DNA of 47,089 bases from Candidatus Hodarchaeota archaeon. Lineage in GTDB: Archaea; Asgardarchaeota; Heimdallarchaeia; Hodarchaeales; Hodarchaeaceae. This document shows positions 25,197-34,742 of the stretch, piece after piece; the stretch's first letter is position 1, and each line of letters opens with the position of its first letter. The notes beneath the pieces were generated by a model, which did no database searches, was not told the DNA's origin, and was given only the letters and a program-made list of their open reading frames with translations. Position numbers and translations under genes: made by a program. The stretch is from the NCBI GenBank assembly GCA_029856365.1, contig JAHQWW010000020.1, positions 1 through 47,089 on the forward strand, given 5' to 3'.

Positions 25197-28100
25197 ATGG
25201 CCTTTGAGGAAGAAACTCATCAGCAGCAGGATGATGAAATCACACGGCTTCAAAAACAGAAGGAAAATGACCAATTCCAACGCGAGCTTGATGTGATCAT
25301 CACTCGTCTAGAAAATGAGCAATTTCAAAAGGAACTCGATGAGATCATTGAGCGACTTGAACAAAAGGCTCAAGAGCATCCATCTACTAAAGAAGAAATA
25401 TCATTGGATGAATCTGTGACAGAAAAGGAGAGGGAACTGCCAAATCCACTTGAAATTTTATCTCAAAGCTCAGAGGATCAACTGATCCTCCAAAAAGAAC
25501 ATGAAAAAGAGCAGCAAACACAAAACCAAGATTTAACAAAATCGGAAGATACAAAGAGGAATCAAGAGGGAGAGTTGCGACATGAATTAGATGTCTTGAC
25601 TGAGTGTCACGACCAACATTTCTCCAAATATGAAGAGAATACAGAAGGACAAGTTACTGAGGATCAAGTGTCTCAACGGATGCAGAGACAGAAATACGAA
25701 AAGACTGTTGAAGACTTGCGAGAGGGGGTTGAAATCACTTCTCAACAGCAATCATTAACTGAAAAAGAACCAACTCCGTATAAAGATGTCCAATCTATTT
25801 TTCATGAGGAAAAAACTGAAAAAGAGCTCTATAGAATAAAAGAAGAATCAGGATTGCCCTTACAAAGAACTCTTCTCAGAAAACGATCATACTGCATTGA
25901 TTTTGGCCCAACAATGATACCAAGGGTTGAAAAATTCGGTTTTACACAATCAACACCGATAACAGTAACTGTCCATGATAGGGATTCCAATAAAAGTGAA
26001 TCATACATAAGACGAATGGGAAAAATTACAGGAAAGAAACCAAACAGGAGTATGACATTCGCTTTGGGATCAGACATTGGAGATTTATATAAATTCGACA
26101 CAAAACAAAAAGTCCTTGCAAAAGTCATGAAAAATAAAATGGAGATTACATTAGAGAAAGAAAATTACAATTATAGGTTTATTATAACCCCAGGAATAGA
26201 CCAAAATCAGAAATATAGCATTTTAAGAGCTTATACACAAGTCTCAGATTATATTAATACTTTTTCTACTAAAGAAATCCCTGTACTGGAACGGTTTGGG
26301 TTTAAACCATCGAATAACGTATTATTTCATGTTTACCAGAAAACATCACACAAATTTCTTGAACAATCAGTAATTAGATTAGGTGAATCACGAAAAGTAG
26401 GTCAAAAAAGCTATCAATTAAAACTGGGTCTTCCTCAAACGACATTGAAACGTTTTAATTTTGGAAATTCAAGGCTAATTAAATTTACAATAACACCAAA
26501 TAAAATGGTTCTAACACAAGTCAAAAAAGATGATCCGCTGAAGGAAAGGCAAGAATATAATTATTATTTCACTATTACGCCTTTTAAAGAAAAAAAGATT
26601 GGAATTACCCAGCGGGGCCTTGAGAGAATAAACTACTATTATGCAGCCTACATTGGATATGAATTTGAACGATTAGGGCAAGAAATCCTGTCTTATCTCT
26701 TTCCAAAGGCTCAGATCTACAGACAACGAGAACATCTAGTCAAAATTAAAGGAAAAGAAAAAACAATTCGGCCTGATGCAACATTACTTGAGCATGGTAA
26801 GCCCATGACCTTTATTGATTTCAAAAAATCAATAGGAGCAATTCGGCCAAGAACTCTCAATTATCTAAGATATTTTCCAAAAAGTCGCTTAATAATCGGT
26901 GTCCTAGAAGAATTTGGTCATTCTTGGGGAAAAAAACATATAAAAAACAAACTGAACAAAATGGGATTGAATCAGACAGAGAAAAAAGAAATAATGACAC
27001 GAATCACCGTCTTACATAAGTCTGATATCGCAAGCAGGTTACCGAAGGAAAGAAAGAGGGAGTTTGAGACAAAAATCATGGAAATTCAAAATGAACTGCC
27101 GAAAGACAGGTTAGATGCGCTAAAAAAGGCGAAAAAATTAACTACCAAGATAATAGACAGATTGAGTGGTTTAGGATTACCCCAAGAAACAATTGGAAAA
27201 GTTAACAAGCCCACTCGGGGAATACTGCGCAGCTTACAAAGCCTTCTGATCTTAGAAAGGTTATTATCATCTGATTATGAAACAGTAAAGAGTTTAGCAG
27301 ATCACGATGAATTAAAGGATAAACGAATGGTTCAGCTGCGACTAAGACAACTAGAAAGGATCGGGATAGTGAGAGAAAGATATTTTAGAGTGGGATTATC
27401 GAATAGATATTACTATTATTATTTTGAGAAAAAACCACCTGAATTAACAGATATTCTAGAACCTCAAGCAGTAAATGGATTAAAAATACTAATGAAAAAT
27501 AACTATATTCCAAGGAAAGAGGTGAATGACAAAGTTTTACAAAGAATCATTGGTCCTCATTGGTTAACAGCGTTAAAAATATCTTCTATCATTAATGAAA
27601 AGAAAATTATAACGATGGAAGATTTAGCTTCTGAAGATAATATTAAAATTGAGTCTCATCATCAAGTCCTTTATTCTTTAAAAAAGATAGGAGTTGTCAA
27701 TTACTATCGAATCTTCAGAGAATTTAATGACCATAAAGTTGTTTACTTCTTTACTCATGATTTTCCAAATGGATTGACTCTTTTAGACCAAATAAAATAC
27801 TTGAAACCTTATCAGAAAACCATTTTGAATGAGTTTCAGAGAAATAATATAATAATCCCAGAACTTAATTCATTTAATGAATGGTTGGGAGATCATTGGC
27901 CAGTTGTATTAAGAGTCTATAATGTATTACTTACTAATGAAAATTTACCTCAATCAAATGGAACCAAAATACTCCATCTTTACGACTTAGTTCAGAGGAT
28001 GAAGGATTGTTCTTTTGGGATACGGAATGCACTAAACAAATTAGATGAGATTGGAGTATTAGATCGATATTCTTGGTTTGAAAAATCATTTTATTTTCAG

Positions 28101-28451
28101 TTTAAAGGTACTATACCAGTTCCTCTGACTGACAATCCCCTTCTTCCTATTGATATTAAAAAACCATTGAAAGCAATAGAGGAAATTACTAATATTCATT
28201 TTCAAGATCTAACTCATCTACGAGAAATTATGACGCGTCATTGGAAGAATTCATTAAGGATATACAAAATTCTATCAAAAATTGAGACTTCATACTCAAA
28301 AGGAATCAGTCGTGATAATCTTATAAAAACACTTAAACATAACAATATAATATTAAAAAATCTTACCAGATATATTAAACCTCTTAAGGACATGGGAGTA
28401 CTGTTTACATACAGGAATGGACAACAGATGTTCTATCAACTAAGATATTGA
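25197..28451 (+). CDS. PD-(D/E)XK nuclease-fold protein with coiled coil and serial winged helices
   Basis: This 1084-residue protein starts at ATG 25197, six bases after GAGG; a TTG at 25185 is less likely. Residues 1-210 are Glu/Gln-rich coiled coil. Two related beta-rich domains follow (about 230-330: IPRVEKFGFTQSTPITVTVH; about 360-470: IPVLERFGFKPSNNVLFHVY), each ending in YFITP or RFIITP-like sequence. Next is a restriction-endonuclease-type core: helix GYEFERLGQEIL (E489/E491), IRPDATLLEHGKPMTFIDFK with D527, D541 and K543, and a beta strand SRLIIGVLEEFG. From about 665 to the end, three or more winged-helix units recur (LRQLERIGIVRERYF; LYSLKKIGVVNYYRIF; LNKLDEIGVLDRYSWF). It should bind and cut or nick nucleic acid. 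The wHTH repeats suggest sequence or structure recognition. It is downstream of the membrane cluster with its own promoter. Confidence 0.65.
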   Translation: MAFEEETHQQQDDEITRLQKQKENDQFQRELDVIITRLENEQFQKELDEIIERLEQKAQEHPSTKEEISLDESVTEKERELPNPLEILSQSSEDQLILQKEHEKEQQTQNQDLTKSEDTKRNQEGELRHELDVLTECHDQHFSKYEENTEGQVTEDQVSQRMQRQKYEKTVEDLREGVEITSQQQSLTEKEPTPYKDVQSIFHEEKTEKELYRIKEESGLPLQRTLLRKRSYCIDFGPTMIPRVEKFGFTQSTPITVTVHDRDSNKSESYIRRMGKITGKKPNRSMTFALGSDIGDLYKFDTKQKVLAKVMKNKMEITLEKENYNYRFIITPGIDQNQKYSILRAYTQVSDYINTFSTKEIPVLERFGFKPSNNVLFHVYQKTSHKFLEQSVIRLGESRKVGQKSYQLKLGLPQTTLKRFNFGNSRLIKFTITPNKMVLTQVKKDDPLKERQEYNYYFTITPFKEKKIGITQRGLERINYYYAAYIGYEFERLGQEILSYLFPKAQIYRQREHLVKIKGKEKTIRPDATLLEHGKPMTFIDFKKSIGAIRPRTLNYLRYFPKSRLIIGVLEEFGHSWGKKHIKNKLNKMGLNQTEKKEIMTRITVLHKSDIASRLPKERKREFETKIMEIQNELPKDRLDALKKAKKLTTKIIDRLSGLGLPQETIGKVNKPTRGILRSLQSLLILERLLSSDYETVKSLADHDELKDKRMVQLRLRQLERIGIVRERYFRVGLSNRYYYYYFEKKPPELTDILEPQAVNGLKILMKNNYIPRKEVNDKVLQRIIGPHWLTALKISSIINEKKIITMEDLASEDNIKIESHHQVLYSLKKIGVVNYYRIFREFNDHKVVYFFTHDFPNGLTLLDQIKYLKPYQKTILNEFQRNNIIIPELNSFNEWLGDHWPVVLRVYNVLLTNENLPQSNGTKILHLYDLVQRMKDCSFGIRNALNKLDEIGVLDRYSWFEKSFYFQFKGTIPVPLTDNPLLPIDIKKPLKAIEEITNIHFQDLTHLREIMTRHWKNSLRIYKILSKIETSYSKGISRDNLIKTLKHNNIILKNLTRYIKPLKDMGVLFTYRNGQQMFYQLRY

Positions 28452-28548
28452 TTTATTCTATTATCTACATCTTTAAAGCTCGAAATGTATTTTTTCAAAG
28501 GTGAAAACTCTTTAAGTACATCTGAAAAGATATTTTTGGTGTGATTAT

Positions 28549-29694
28549 TTGTCAAAAGTCGCAGTTATCGAAACAATGCCCCAGAATATCATTGAAGATT
28601 ATTCTAAATTGCTAGATCTTATAGATTTCCATTCTATAATTAGAAAAGAATTGAAAACAATCATTAAAATAAATTTATCTTGGACACGATTTTACCCCGC
28701 ATGTTCTACCCCTCCATGGCAACTAGATGGGGTATTACAAAAATTAACCAAAGATGGATTCAAATCAGAAGATTTAATCCCCGTAGAAAACCAGACTGTC
28801 GTGACAAAACCATGGGAAGGCTTCTTTGAAAACAAACTCCTTAAAGTTTTAAGTAATTACAACACCCAGTTTCGTCCTCTTACCAATGAAAAATGGGTTA
28901 AATTTGATCCTAAGGGTGACGTTCCTTGGATGCGAGAATTATTCAAGGATAATATTATCATTCCAGAAGTGTTTATGAATAGCAATATTGTACATTTACC
29001 TACTTTGAAGGTGCATGGCCACACAGTCACAACGGGAGCGATCAAAAACGCTTTTGGAGGATTAATTCCGAAGTACCGTCACCATTCTCATCGAATAATT
29101 GATGGCATTTTAGTTGATTTATTAACAATCCAAAAAGAAATCCACCCAGGCATGTTAGCAGTGATGGATGGTACCGTTGCTGGAGATGGTGCTGGCCCTC
29201 GTGTAATGGAGCCCGTTTACACTAATCTTCTTCTTGCGAGTGAAGATCAAGTTGCTATTGATGCCCTTTCTGCCAAGATAATGGGTTTTGACCCCTTGAG
29301 TATAAAATACATCCAAATGGCTCATGACCAGGGCCTTGGTACTGGGGATGTTGATCAGATTGAGATAATTGGATTAGACTCCGAAGAAGTACAAAATATG
29401 AATTTTAATTTCAATGTGAAACGAAGTCTTGTGGTCCGGTGGGATCAAAGGTTACGAAATACTACTTATCGCTATCGTCCATTAAAACCCTTTCACTGGT
29501 TGTTTTTCCACACTCCAATCTTCAAACTGTTGATCGCAGGATCGAGCATATATCACGATTGGTTCTGGTATAGATTCATTGGAAAAAGAAAAATCGAGAT
29601 GTTCCAGCAGACAGACTGGGGTAAATTGTTTGATAGCTACAAATATGGTGAGAAAGAAGAATATCCAAAAATTAAAGACTGGAATCCCTATTGA
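28549..29694 (+). CDS. DUF362 family protein
   Basis: The 381-residue protein matches DUF362, seen in archaea and anaerobic bacteria, sometimes fused to ferredoxin domains. Family blocks include IIKINLSWTRFYPACSTPPW, HLPTLKVHGHTVTTGAIKNA FGG, LAVMDGTVAGDGAGPRVMEP and DALSAKIMGFDPLSIKYI. No Cys cluster is present, so this is the stand-alone form. Function is unproven; roles in electron transfer or cofactor handling have been suggested for the family. Translation most likely begins at TTG 28549 with GGTGTGAT just upstream, as no nearby ATG exists. The C-terminal 90 residues (RRDQRLRNTTYRYR-like, with WFWYRFIGKRKIEMF) are basic and aromatic and lie outside the DUF362 core. Confidence 0.85.
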   Translation: MSKVAVIETMPQNIIEDYSKLLDLIDFHSIIRKELKTIIKINLSWTRFYPACSTPPWQLDGVLQKLTKDGFKSEDLIPVENQTVVTKPWEGFFENKLLKVLSNYNTQFRPLTNEKWVKFDPKGDVPWMRELFKDNIIIPEVFMNSNIVHLPTLKVHGHTVTTGAIKNAFGGLIPKYRHHSHRIIDGILVDLLTIQKEIHPGMLAVMDGTVAGDGAGPRVMEPVYTNLLLASEDQVAIDALSAKIMGFDPLSIKYIQMAHDQGLGTGDVDQIEIIGLDSEEVQNMNFNFNVKRSLVVRWDQRLRNTTYRYRPLKPFHWLFFHTPIFKLLIAGSSIYHDWFWYRFIGKRKIEMFQQTDWGKLFDSYKYGEKEEYPKIKDWNPY

Positions 29695-29741
29695 TTTTAT
29701 GAGGTGAAAATAAAAGAGGGAGAGAAAAAAAGAGAACCAGC

Positions 29742-31109
29742 TTAAACCTGTATTTTCTTTGCTGAAGCATCCATCACTTCCTGCTCTGGGTAATAGCGGA
29801 AGATTATAAGTCCTATGATAGCACAGATTGCAGCGACAGGACCTATTAGTAATAATCCAAGTGTTCCATGGAATGGTTCTGTCGCAGAGTACGTTCCACC
29901 AAAAACTCCTAAAATAATTCCCATTATTTGGACAGCAAAACCACCTGCGAAACGGGTTATCAATCCTTGTGATGCAAAATGCATTGCTTCTCGTCGTGTA
30001 CCTGTAACCATTTCATCATAATCCGTGATATCAGATATGATCGAATCAGGAAGAATCAATAAGGGAGCTGCTGGAATACCCAGGACCAGTACTACAATAA
30101 GTGTATGGATCAGTTCAAAATCGGGAATTAACCCCACAGTCGCAAGGAATACAGTTATTATTGCAGCAGCAAACATTGCATAAGAAGCTGCTTTCTTTTT
30201 GCCCACTTTATTAATCCAATACATCGCTGGAGCTACTGCTATTATCGCAGTAATAACAAAGGCGCCTGGAAGAAAGGAGGATACTATGGTTTCTTCACCT
30301 TTATAGACCACATGTCTTCCGAAATCTGGCAGCATGGTTAACAGCATCGATTGAAACGCGGTCATAAATACTGTATAGCCAAGATAGGGTACAAAGGGTT
30401 TATTACTGAATGTTACTCTTAATGCTTCAATAATACCAAATGTTGGTGTTTCAGGGACTTCTGGTGGTTCTTTTATACCGAAAGCAGCAATATAGAAGCA
30501 AATTACAAACAATAAAGCGAGTATTATTGATACCATAAAAGCAAGGTCTTCGAGTAGTGCTCCGATTATGGCTCCAAGAATTGTACCTACGAGATAAAAC
30601 CCTTGACGATATGTAGAGATGCTAGTTCGTTCTTCAGGAGTGGGACATATTTCAGGTATAATTGATAAGTAAACACATACAGTCGCGGCATATGCACCAT
30701 TGTAGATTGCAACGAAAATTATCAGCCAAATTATTGGAAAAAATAACTCTGTTGAATTGGTGGGAACTAAGTATATTGCAATAAAACTCACAGCTATGAT
30801 GGGAGAGCCCAGGATTAGCCACGGTATTCGTCGTCCAAAACGTGATGAGACCATCTTATCCGACAACCATCCTGCTACTGGATTCATTATAGCTTGTATC
30901 CACCACCCGATTGCCAACGCTGTCCCAAGTAGAGTACTGATTATTGCCTCATTAGCTTCAAAAAAAGTTTGCTCAAAAACTACGTTTTTATAATAAAAGA
31001 ACGTAAAGACGGTAAAAACAGCACCAATCAATGCATTTCCGAAAGTAGCAACCGAGTATGCTAGCTTTTGGACGCGATTCGCGGAAAACATGGAAGAATA
31101 AGTCATCAT
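29742..31109 (-). CDS. GPH-family (MelB-like) sugar:cation symporter
   Basis: The 455-residue membrane protein has about twelve helices and the glycoside-pentoside-hexuronide:cation symporter signature: MNPVAGWLSDKMVSSRFGRR followed by IPWLILGSP at the helix 2-3 loop, a PEICPTPEERTSISTYRQGF segment, and ILPDSIISDITDYDEMVTGT with the family's DYDE block. It would import a sugar or glycoside with Na+ or H+. An alpha-glucosidase gene lies 11 kb away, a possible consumer. AGGTGA precedes the ATG ATG start. A TATA-like stretch (TTTTTATATAAAA, 31204-31216) with GTTC/GAAC half-sites lies about 100 bases upstream, which suggests regulated expression. Confidence 0.9.
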   Translation of the reverse strand: MMTYSSMFSANRVQKLAYSVATFGNALIGAVFTVFTFFYYKNVVFEQTFFEANEAIISTLLGTALAIGWWIQAIMNPVAGWLSDKMVSSRFGRRIPWLILGSPIIAVSFIAIYLVPTNSTELFFPIIWLIIFVAIYNGAYAATVCVYLSIIPEICPTPEERTSISTYRQGFYLVGTILGAIIGALLEDLAFMVSIILALLFVICFYIAAFGIKEPPEVPETPTFGIIEALRVTFSNKPFVPYLGYTVFMTAFQSMLLTMLPDFGRHVVYKGEETIVSSFLPGAFVITAIIAVAPAMYWINKVGKKKAASYAMFAAAIITVFLATVGLIPDFELIHTLIVVLVLGIPAAPLLILPDSIISDITDYDEMVTGTRREAMHFASQGLITRFAGGFAVQIMGIILGVFGGTYSATEPFHGTLGLLLIGPVAAICAIIGLIIFRYYPEQEVMDASAKKIQV

Positions 31110-31172
31110 TTTTCACCTAGAGAAAATTAAGTCGAGTAAATCAAATTCTCTAAACCCAAATAAAAGGGTTAT

Positions 31173-31223
31173 GTTCAAAATGTGTTCTTTTTATAGTGGA
31201 ACATTTTTATATAAAATTTGAAC
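31173..31223 (-). promoter_or_regulatory. Promoter with GTTC/GAAC half-sites before the symporter
   Basis: Half-sites GTTC at 31173 and 31184 face GAAC at 31199 and 31220, forming nested inverted pairs (inner spacing 11 bases, outer 43). A TATA-like TTATATAAAA lies at 31207-31216. The inner pair would span the predicted transcription start, where a repressor could act. Confidence 0.35.
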
Positions 31224-31342
31224 CTAGATACTTATCCAGTAGCAGGAATTTGGATTTTACTGGAATTTTCCCCAGTTATAGTGCTGTTAAAGAAACCCAT
31301 CTGGAACTTACTAGAAACCCTGGAGAAAGAATTTTGATCTCT

Positions 31343-32137
31343 TCAACTGATTTTTTCTAGGATTCTATCAGCGATGGGCTTAAAATACTCAAAAGCTTGG
31401 GATATCCCGTGATCTTCGTCAGCTCTGATATTGGGATCAAGAGGAATTTGCCCTAGAAGTTCTGTTCCAAATTCTTGGGCCATTTGAGTGCCTCCTCCTT
31501 CTCCAAATAGTGAGTGAGTTGCTCCACACGAAGGACAACTATAGGAAGACATATTTTCAATAATTCCGATGACTGGACGATCCATTTTACGTGACATAAC
31601 CAATGATTTACCTGTATCAAGAAGACTTACCTCTTGTGGGGTGGTGACAATCACGACTCCATCCATATCAGGAATCATCTGCATGATTGAAATAGCTTCG
31701 TCTCCTGTCCCTGGTGGCATGTCAAAAACTAATACCTCCAAATCCCCCCAATTAAAATCAGTTAGAAACTGTCTAAGGGCTTTAATCTTTAAAGGACCAC
31801 GCCAAACCACTGGAGTGGAAGGGGAGTCTAAAAAGAAGGCCATTGAAACTATCTTGACGCCCATAGGGCCTTTTATAGGGCTAAATTTTTTATCCTTGGG
31901 TGATTCCATCCTTTTCATCTCGACACCAAGGATCTTGGGGATGTTTGGCCCTGAGAAATCTAAATCTGCCACCCCAACTTTTCCTTTTGGAAACTTTTCT
32001 GCAAATGCCAATGCCAGATTGGCTGCAACAGTTGATTTTCCTACCCCACCTTTTCCAGAAAGGACGACAATTTTTCGTTTAACCTTTTTCATATGAGATT
32101 TGATCTCTTGTTCAAGTTGCTGTAAGTTTGATTGCAT
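31343..32137 (-). CDS. apbC: Mrp/NBP35-type iron-sulfur carrier ATPase
   Basis: This 264-residue protein is a Mrp/NBP35/ApbC P-loop ATPase, which assembles and delivers [4Fe-4S] clusters to apoproteins in the cytoplasm. The deviant Walker A is VLSGKGGVGKSTVAANLAL (about residues 24-42), switch segments are ADLDFSGPNIPKILG and VFDMPPGTGDEAI, and a CPSC motif near 200 (MSSYSCPSCGATHSLFGEGG) would hold the bridging cluster between two subunits. Family length is normal and all key residues are present. AAGGAACC lies before ATG 32137. No other Fe-S assembly gene is adjacent; the HypD gene 11 kb away is another metal-centre maturation factor. Confidence 0.92.
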   Translation of the reverse strand: MQSNLQQLEQEIKSHMKKVKRKIVVLSGKGGVGKSTVAANLALAFAEKFPKGKVGVADLDFSGPNIPKILGVEMKRMESPKDKKFSPIKGPMGVKIVSMAFFLDSPSTPVVWRGPLKIKALRQFLTDFNWGDLEVLVFDMPPGTGDEAISIMQMIPDMDGVVIVTTPQEVSLLDTGKSLVMSRKMDRPVIGIIENMSSYSCPSCGATHSLFGEGGGTQMAQEFGTELLGQIPLDPNIRADEDHGISQAFEYFKPIADRILEKIS

Positions 32138-32518
32138 AGATGGTTCCTTCAGTAATTATTTAGTTTAATTCTAACGTTTTTTCCTGTTCAAATCACATTT
32201 GTTATTGAAAATAGGAATTGATGCATCAAACGGTAGATTAGCTTAGAGAATAAGAATATATGGTCTCTAATCAGCTGTAGTTGTGTTTTCTTCTTCTAAT
32301 CATCAAAAAAAGACAATTTTTTTGAGCCATTATAAGGGAATATATTACTCAGAGAATCTCAGTGTAATATCATAAGGAAGATTTTCCAATTTAATAGAAT
32401 TAAACAGATTATTTTATCAATAAAGACATGTTTTGGCGAATATTTTCCTTTAATTCGCCTTAGGCTATCTTATTTTTGATTTAATCTAAATCATACAAAG
32501 CTCAGATTGAAAAAATGC
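32138..32518. other. Gene-free interval
   Basis: AT-rich spacer upstream of the Mrp gene and downstream of the two-HTH regulator, both on the minus strand. Besides presumed promoter sequence for the Mrp gene I see no open frame, RNA or repeat I can support. Confidence 0.4.
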
Positions 32519-33958
32519 TTAAAAATATGTATCACTTAATTCAACACCCCATTTCGCATAATCAACCGAGCTTGCAATCTTGTAATACAATTTAATGTCA
32601 AAATCTCTCTTGATCAAATCAATTTTCCGAGCAAAGGCTTTAATCCAATAATTAGGCAATTTAAGGTAACCAAAATAATAATAAGGTGATTCTTCATCTT
32701 GATAATAGACATCACATCTTGGGAAGCTAAGGAAATGTTGAATCCATGGAATTGTATGATCTTCAGCGGAAACAAAGAAGAAAACTGTTAGATCTAGTCC
32801 AATATTGTAATATTGATTCATTTTAACTAATAGCTCTTCCTTACCGTATTCTTGAAGTCGTTTTGAAATTTCTGGCGCTGAAACTTCAATAGTATTGCTG
32901 AGTTGTCTGATACTTGTAAAACTCCCTTTAGTGGTAAGAAAATCAAGGATCCTAATGTCAGCAGGAGTAAGTGGTCGAAAGGGATTAAAAGAAGGTTTAA
33001 GAGAGAAAAGAATGTCAGGACTAGGAGAAATGAGGGTAATGTCTGCATTTCCGTGGAGAAATGGAGGAGGAGTGCGCCAGGTATCTTCTCCTTGAGACAA
33101 GCCAGTTAAATTCCATGAAGAAACTTTTGTTGTCAATGTTTGAGAGATTATAACTTCAAGATTGTCCTGAAGGGAATACATTTTTTTTGATTTTTTATAA
33201 GGGATCTGGACAACGCTGAATGTTCCTATTGTTAAATTAGTTGATAAGAGTAAATATTTCTCAAATTGTCTTGGGAAATTATTTGAATGTACAAACATAG
33301 TTGTTTCGTAGCCCAGTTTGCCCATATCCAAGAAATGAAGAGCATTGACCATTTGCAATAGACGGATAATATTCATACGTCGCAAAACGGTTCGAGGAGA
33401 GATATCCAAATGCTTTGCGAAATCCATTTGAGTTGGTTGTCTATAATACACTGGATTATGCTTTTCTAAACCCTGAAAAGCCTTTAGAAATGATATATAA
33501 AGATCATCAAGAGGTACCGTGAAATTTGATAAGATAGGGTAGAGAAATTCGAATAAGGCTTCCTTTTCTCCATTAATCTCTTTTGACAACAGCTTTTGTA
33601 TGTAAAATTCATAGAGTTGCTTATGGTGATAACATATTTCATAAGCAACTAATTTCAAAGGGAATAAATGACCTCCCCTTTTCCTCCACTTTATTACAAT
33701 AGAAGCATAGTCTTTGAGCCAACTTTCATTTAATTCTAGGCAATTATCCTCTTTAAATTTCTCAAAGAATGGAAGAATATGAGATTTTAGGATCTGTTTT
33801 GTTAAAACTAAAGTATCTTCTAAAGAAAAATTCTTAGCCTTTTCATGGATGTATAACCAGATGTTTAGAAAATCAAGTACAAATTCCTCTATTTTGTAGT
33901 CTTCGAGGTTTTGTCGGAAATTATCTAGAATTGGGGGAATTTGTTTAGGGAGAGGCAT
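32519..33958 (-). CDS. Two-HTH putative transcription regulator
   Basis: The 479-residue soluble protein has a helical N-terminal region (1-180) and two winged-helix segments: the first near 188-225 (MDFAKHLDISPRTVLRRMNI), the second near 340-385 (TPADIRILDFLTTKGSFTSI, then QLSNTIEVSAPEISKRLQEY). Between and after them are alpha/beta segments rich in aromatics (YYYFGYLKLPNYWIKAFARK). This resembles Lrp/AsnC-like or TrmB-like multi-HTH regulators, but I do not recognise a family. It would bind DNA in the cytoplasm. It is divergent from the small membrane protein gene at 34099, sharing a 140-base region, so it may control that gene or itself. Confidence 0.6.
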   Translation of the reverse strand: MPLPKQIPPILDNFRQNLEDYKIEEFVLDFLNIWLYIHEKAKNFSLEDTLVLTKQILKSHILPFFEKFKEDNCLELNESWLKDYASIVIKWRKRGGHLFPLKLVAYEICYHHKQLYEFYIQKLLSKEINGEKEALFEFLYPILSNFTVPLDDLYISFLKAFQGLEKHNPVYYRQPTQMDFAKHLDISPRTVLRRMNIIRLLQMVNALHFLDMGKLGYETTMFVHSNNFPRQFEKYLLLSTNLTIGTFSVVQIPYKKSKKMYSLQDNLEVIISQTLTTKVSSWNLTGLSQGEDTWRTPPPFLHGNADITLISPSPDILFSLKPSFNPFRPLTPADIRILDFLTTKGSFTSIRQLSNTIEVSAPEISKRLQEYGKEELLVKMNQYYNIGLDLTVFFFVSAEDHTIPWIQHFLSFPRCDVYYQDEESPYYYFGYLKLPNYWIKAFARKIDLIKRDFDIKLYYKIASSVDYAKWGVELSDTYF

Positions 33959-34098
33959 TTGATGCCGAAAAGAAGGGTAGTATCATTTAAAAACCTGTCT
34001 AGATAAGATCTTCGAATGTGCAAAAGAGTAAGATACTCGCTCATTTTGCCATAACCGAGAAAAAAAACCGAATAAAAGTATAAGGTGTGTAAAAAACA

Positions 34099-34251
34099 AT
34101 GAGAAAAATAAGAAATCGTGAAAAAAGAATTGATGTTGAATTAACGCTATTAAAACTACTCCCCTGGTTATTCCTGATATTACTATTCATTGCAGCATCG
34201 TCATTGGGAACTGCAGTCGTTGCTGGACCAGCTAGTACAATTATAGACTAA
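34099..34251 (+). CDS. 50-residue single-span membrane protein
   Basis: A short open frame preceded by AAGGTGTGT, a good archaeal ribosome binding site, encodes a basic N-terminus (MRKIRNREKRIDVE) and one strong membrane helix (LLKLLPWLFLILLFIAASSL), ending VAGPASTIID. The positive-inside pattern predicts the N-terminus in the cytoplasm. No family is recognisable. A TATA-like AATAAAAGTATAAGG lies at about 34072-34086. Confidence 0.5.
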   Translation: MRKIRNREKRIDVELTLLKLLPWLFLILLFIAASSLGTAVVAGPASTIID

Positions 34252-34742
34252 ATTCAAGGCTAGAAAACACAAAATTAACTAATCATTAGTTCTTTAATGT
34301 ACCATAATATAGGTCTCCCTACTTTACCCAAATTAAAGAAACCCGACAAAATCGACGAATGCCCTCATAGAAGTGGATATTCTCAAGATTAACCCAGAGA
34401 TTACCCCTCATGGCTCTTTCAGGTTATTTCAGCCCTTAATATACTACCGTAACCCTCCCAAGGTAATACGTGGCCTTTTTATGCCTCTCCACAACTCACA
34501 AAATGTGTTAGCAAAATGATTTATTGTCCAAGTGTTAATTAATTTTTCATACCAAGCGCCTTATTTTTTCTGTAACATAATTGTTTTTGTAATAATGGAG
34601 GGAGATGTTTCTCACATGTATTTTGTGCCCGTTTTTGTTATTTTTGAAATTTCATACCAAATTTTTTGATTAATATAGACATATTTTTTCGAATTATGTC
34701 CAAAACTAGTTACTTCCCAATATTTCAAGAGATGTTTTTCAT
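34252..34742. other. Gene-poor interval with a possible gene remnant
   Basis: An open plus-strand stretch ending at TGA 34517-34519 (ALIEVDILKINPEITPHGSF, then PLIYYRNPPKVIRGLFMPLH) reads somewhat like protein but has no start codon and is closed by a stop upstream near 34340. It may be a remnant. The words TTTCATACCAA recur near 34547 and 34648. Nothing else is supportable. Confidence 0.3.

Noticed and set aside
31569..32096. Plus-strand open frame of 175 codons across the Mrp gene
   Set aside because: The opposite strand encodes a full Mrp/NBP35 ATPase with all motifs; the overlap is a shadow.
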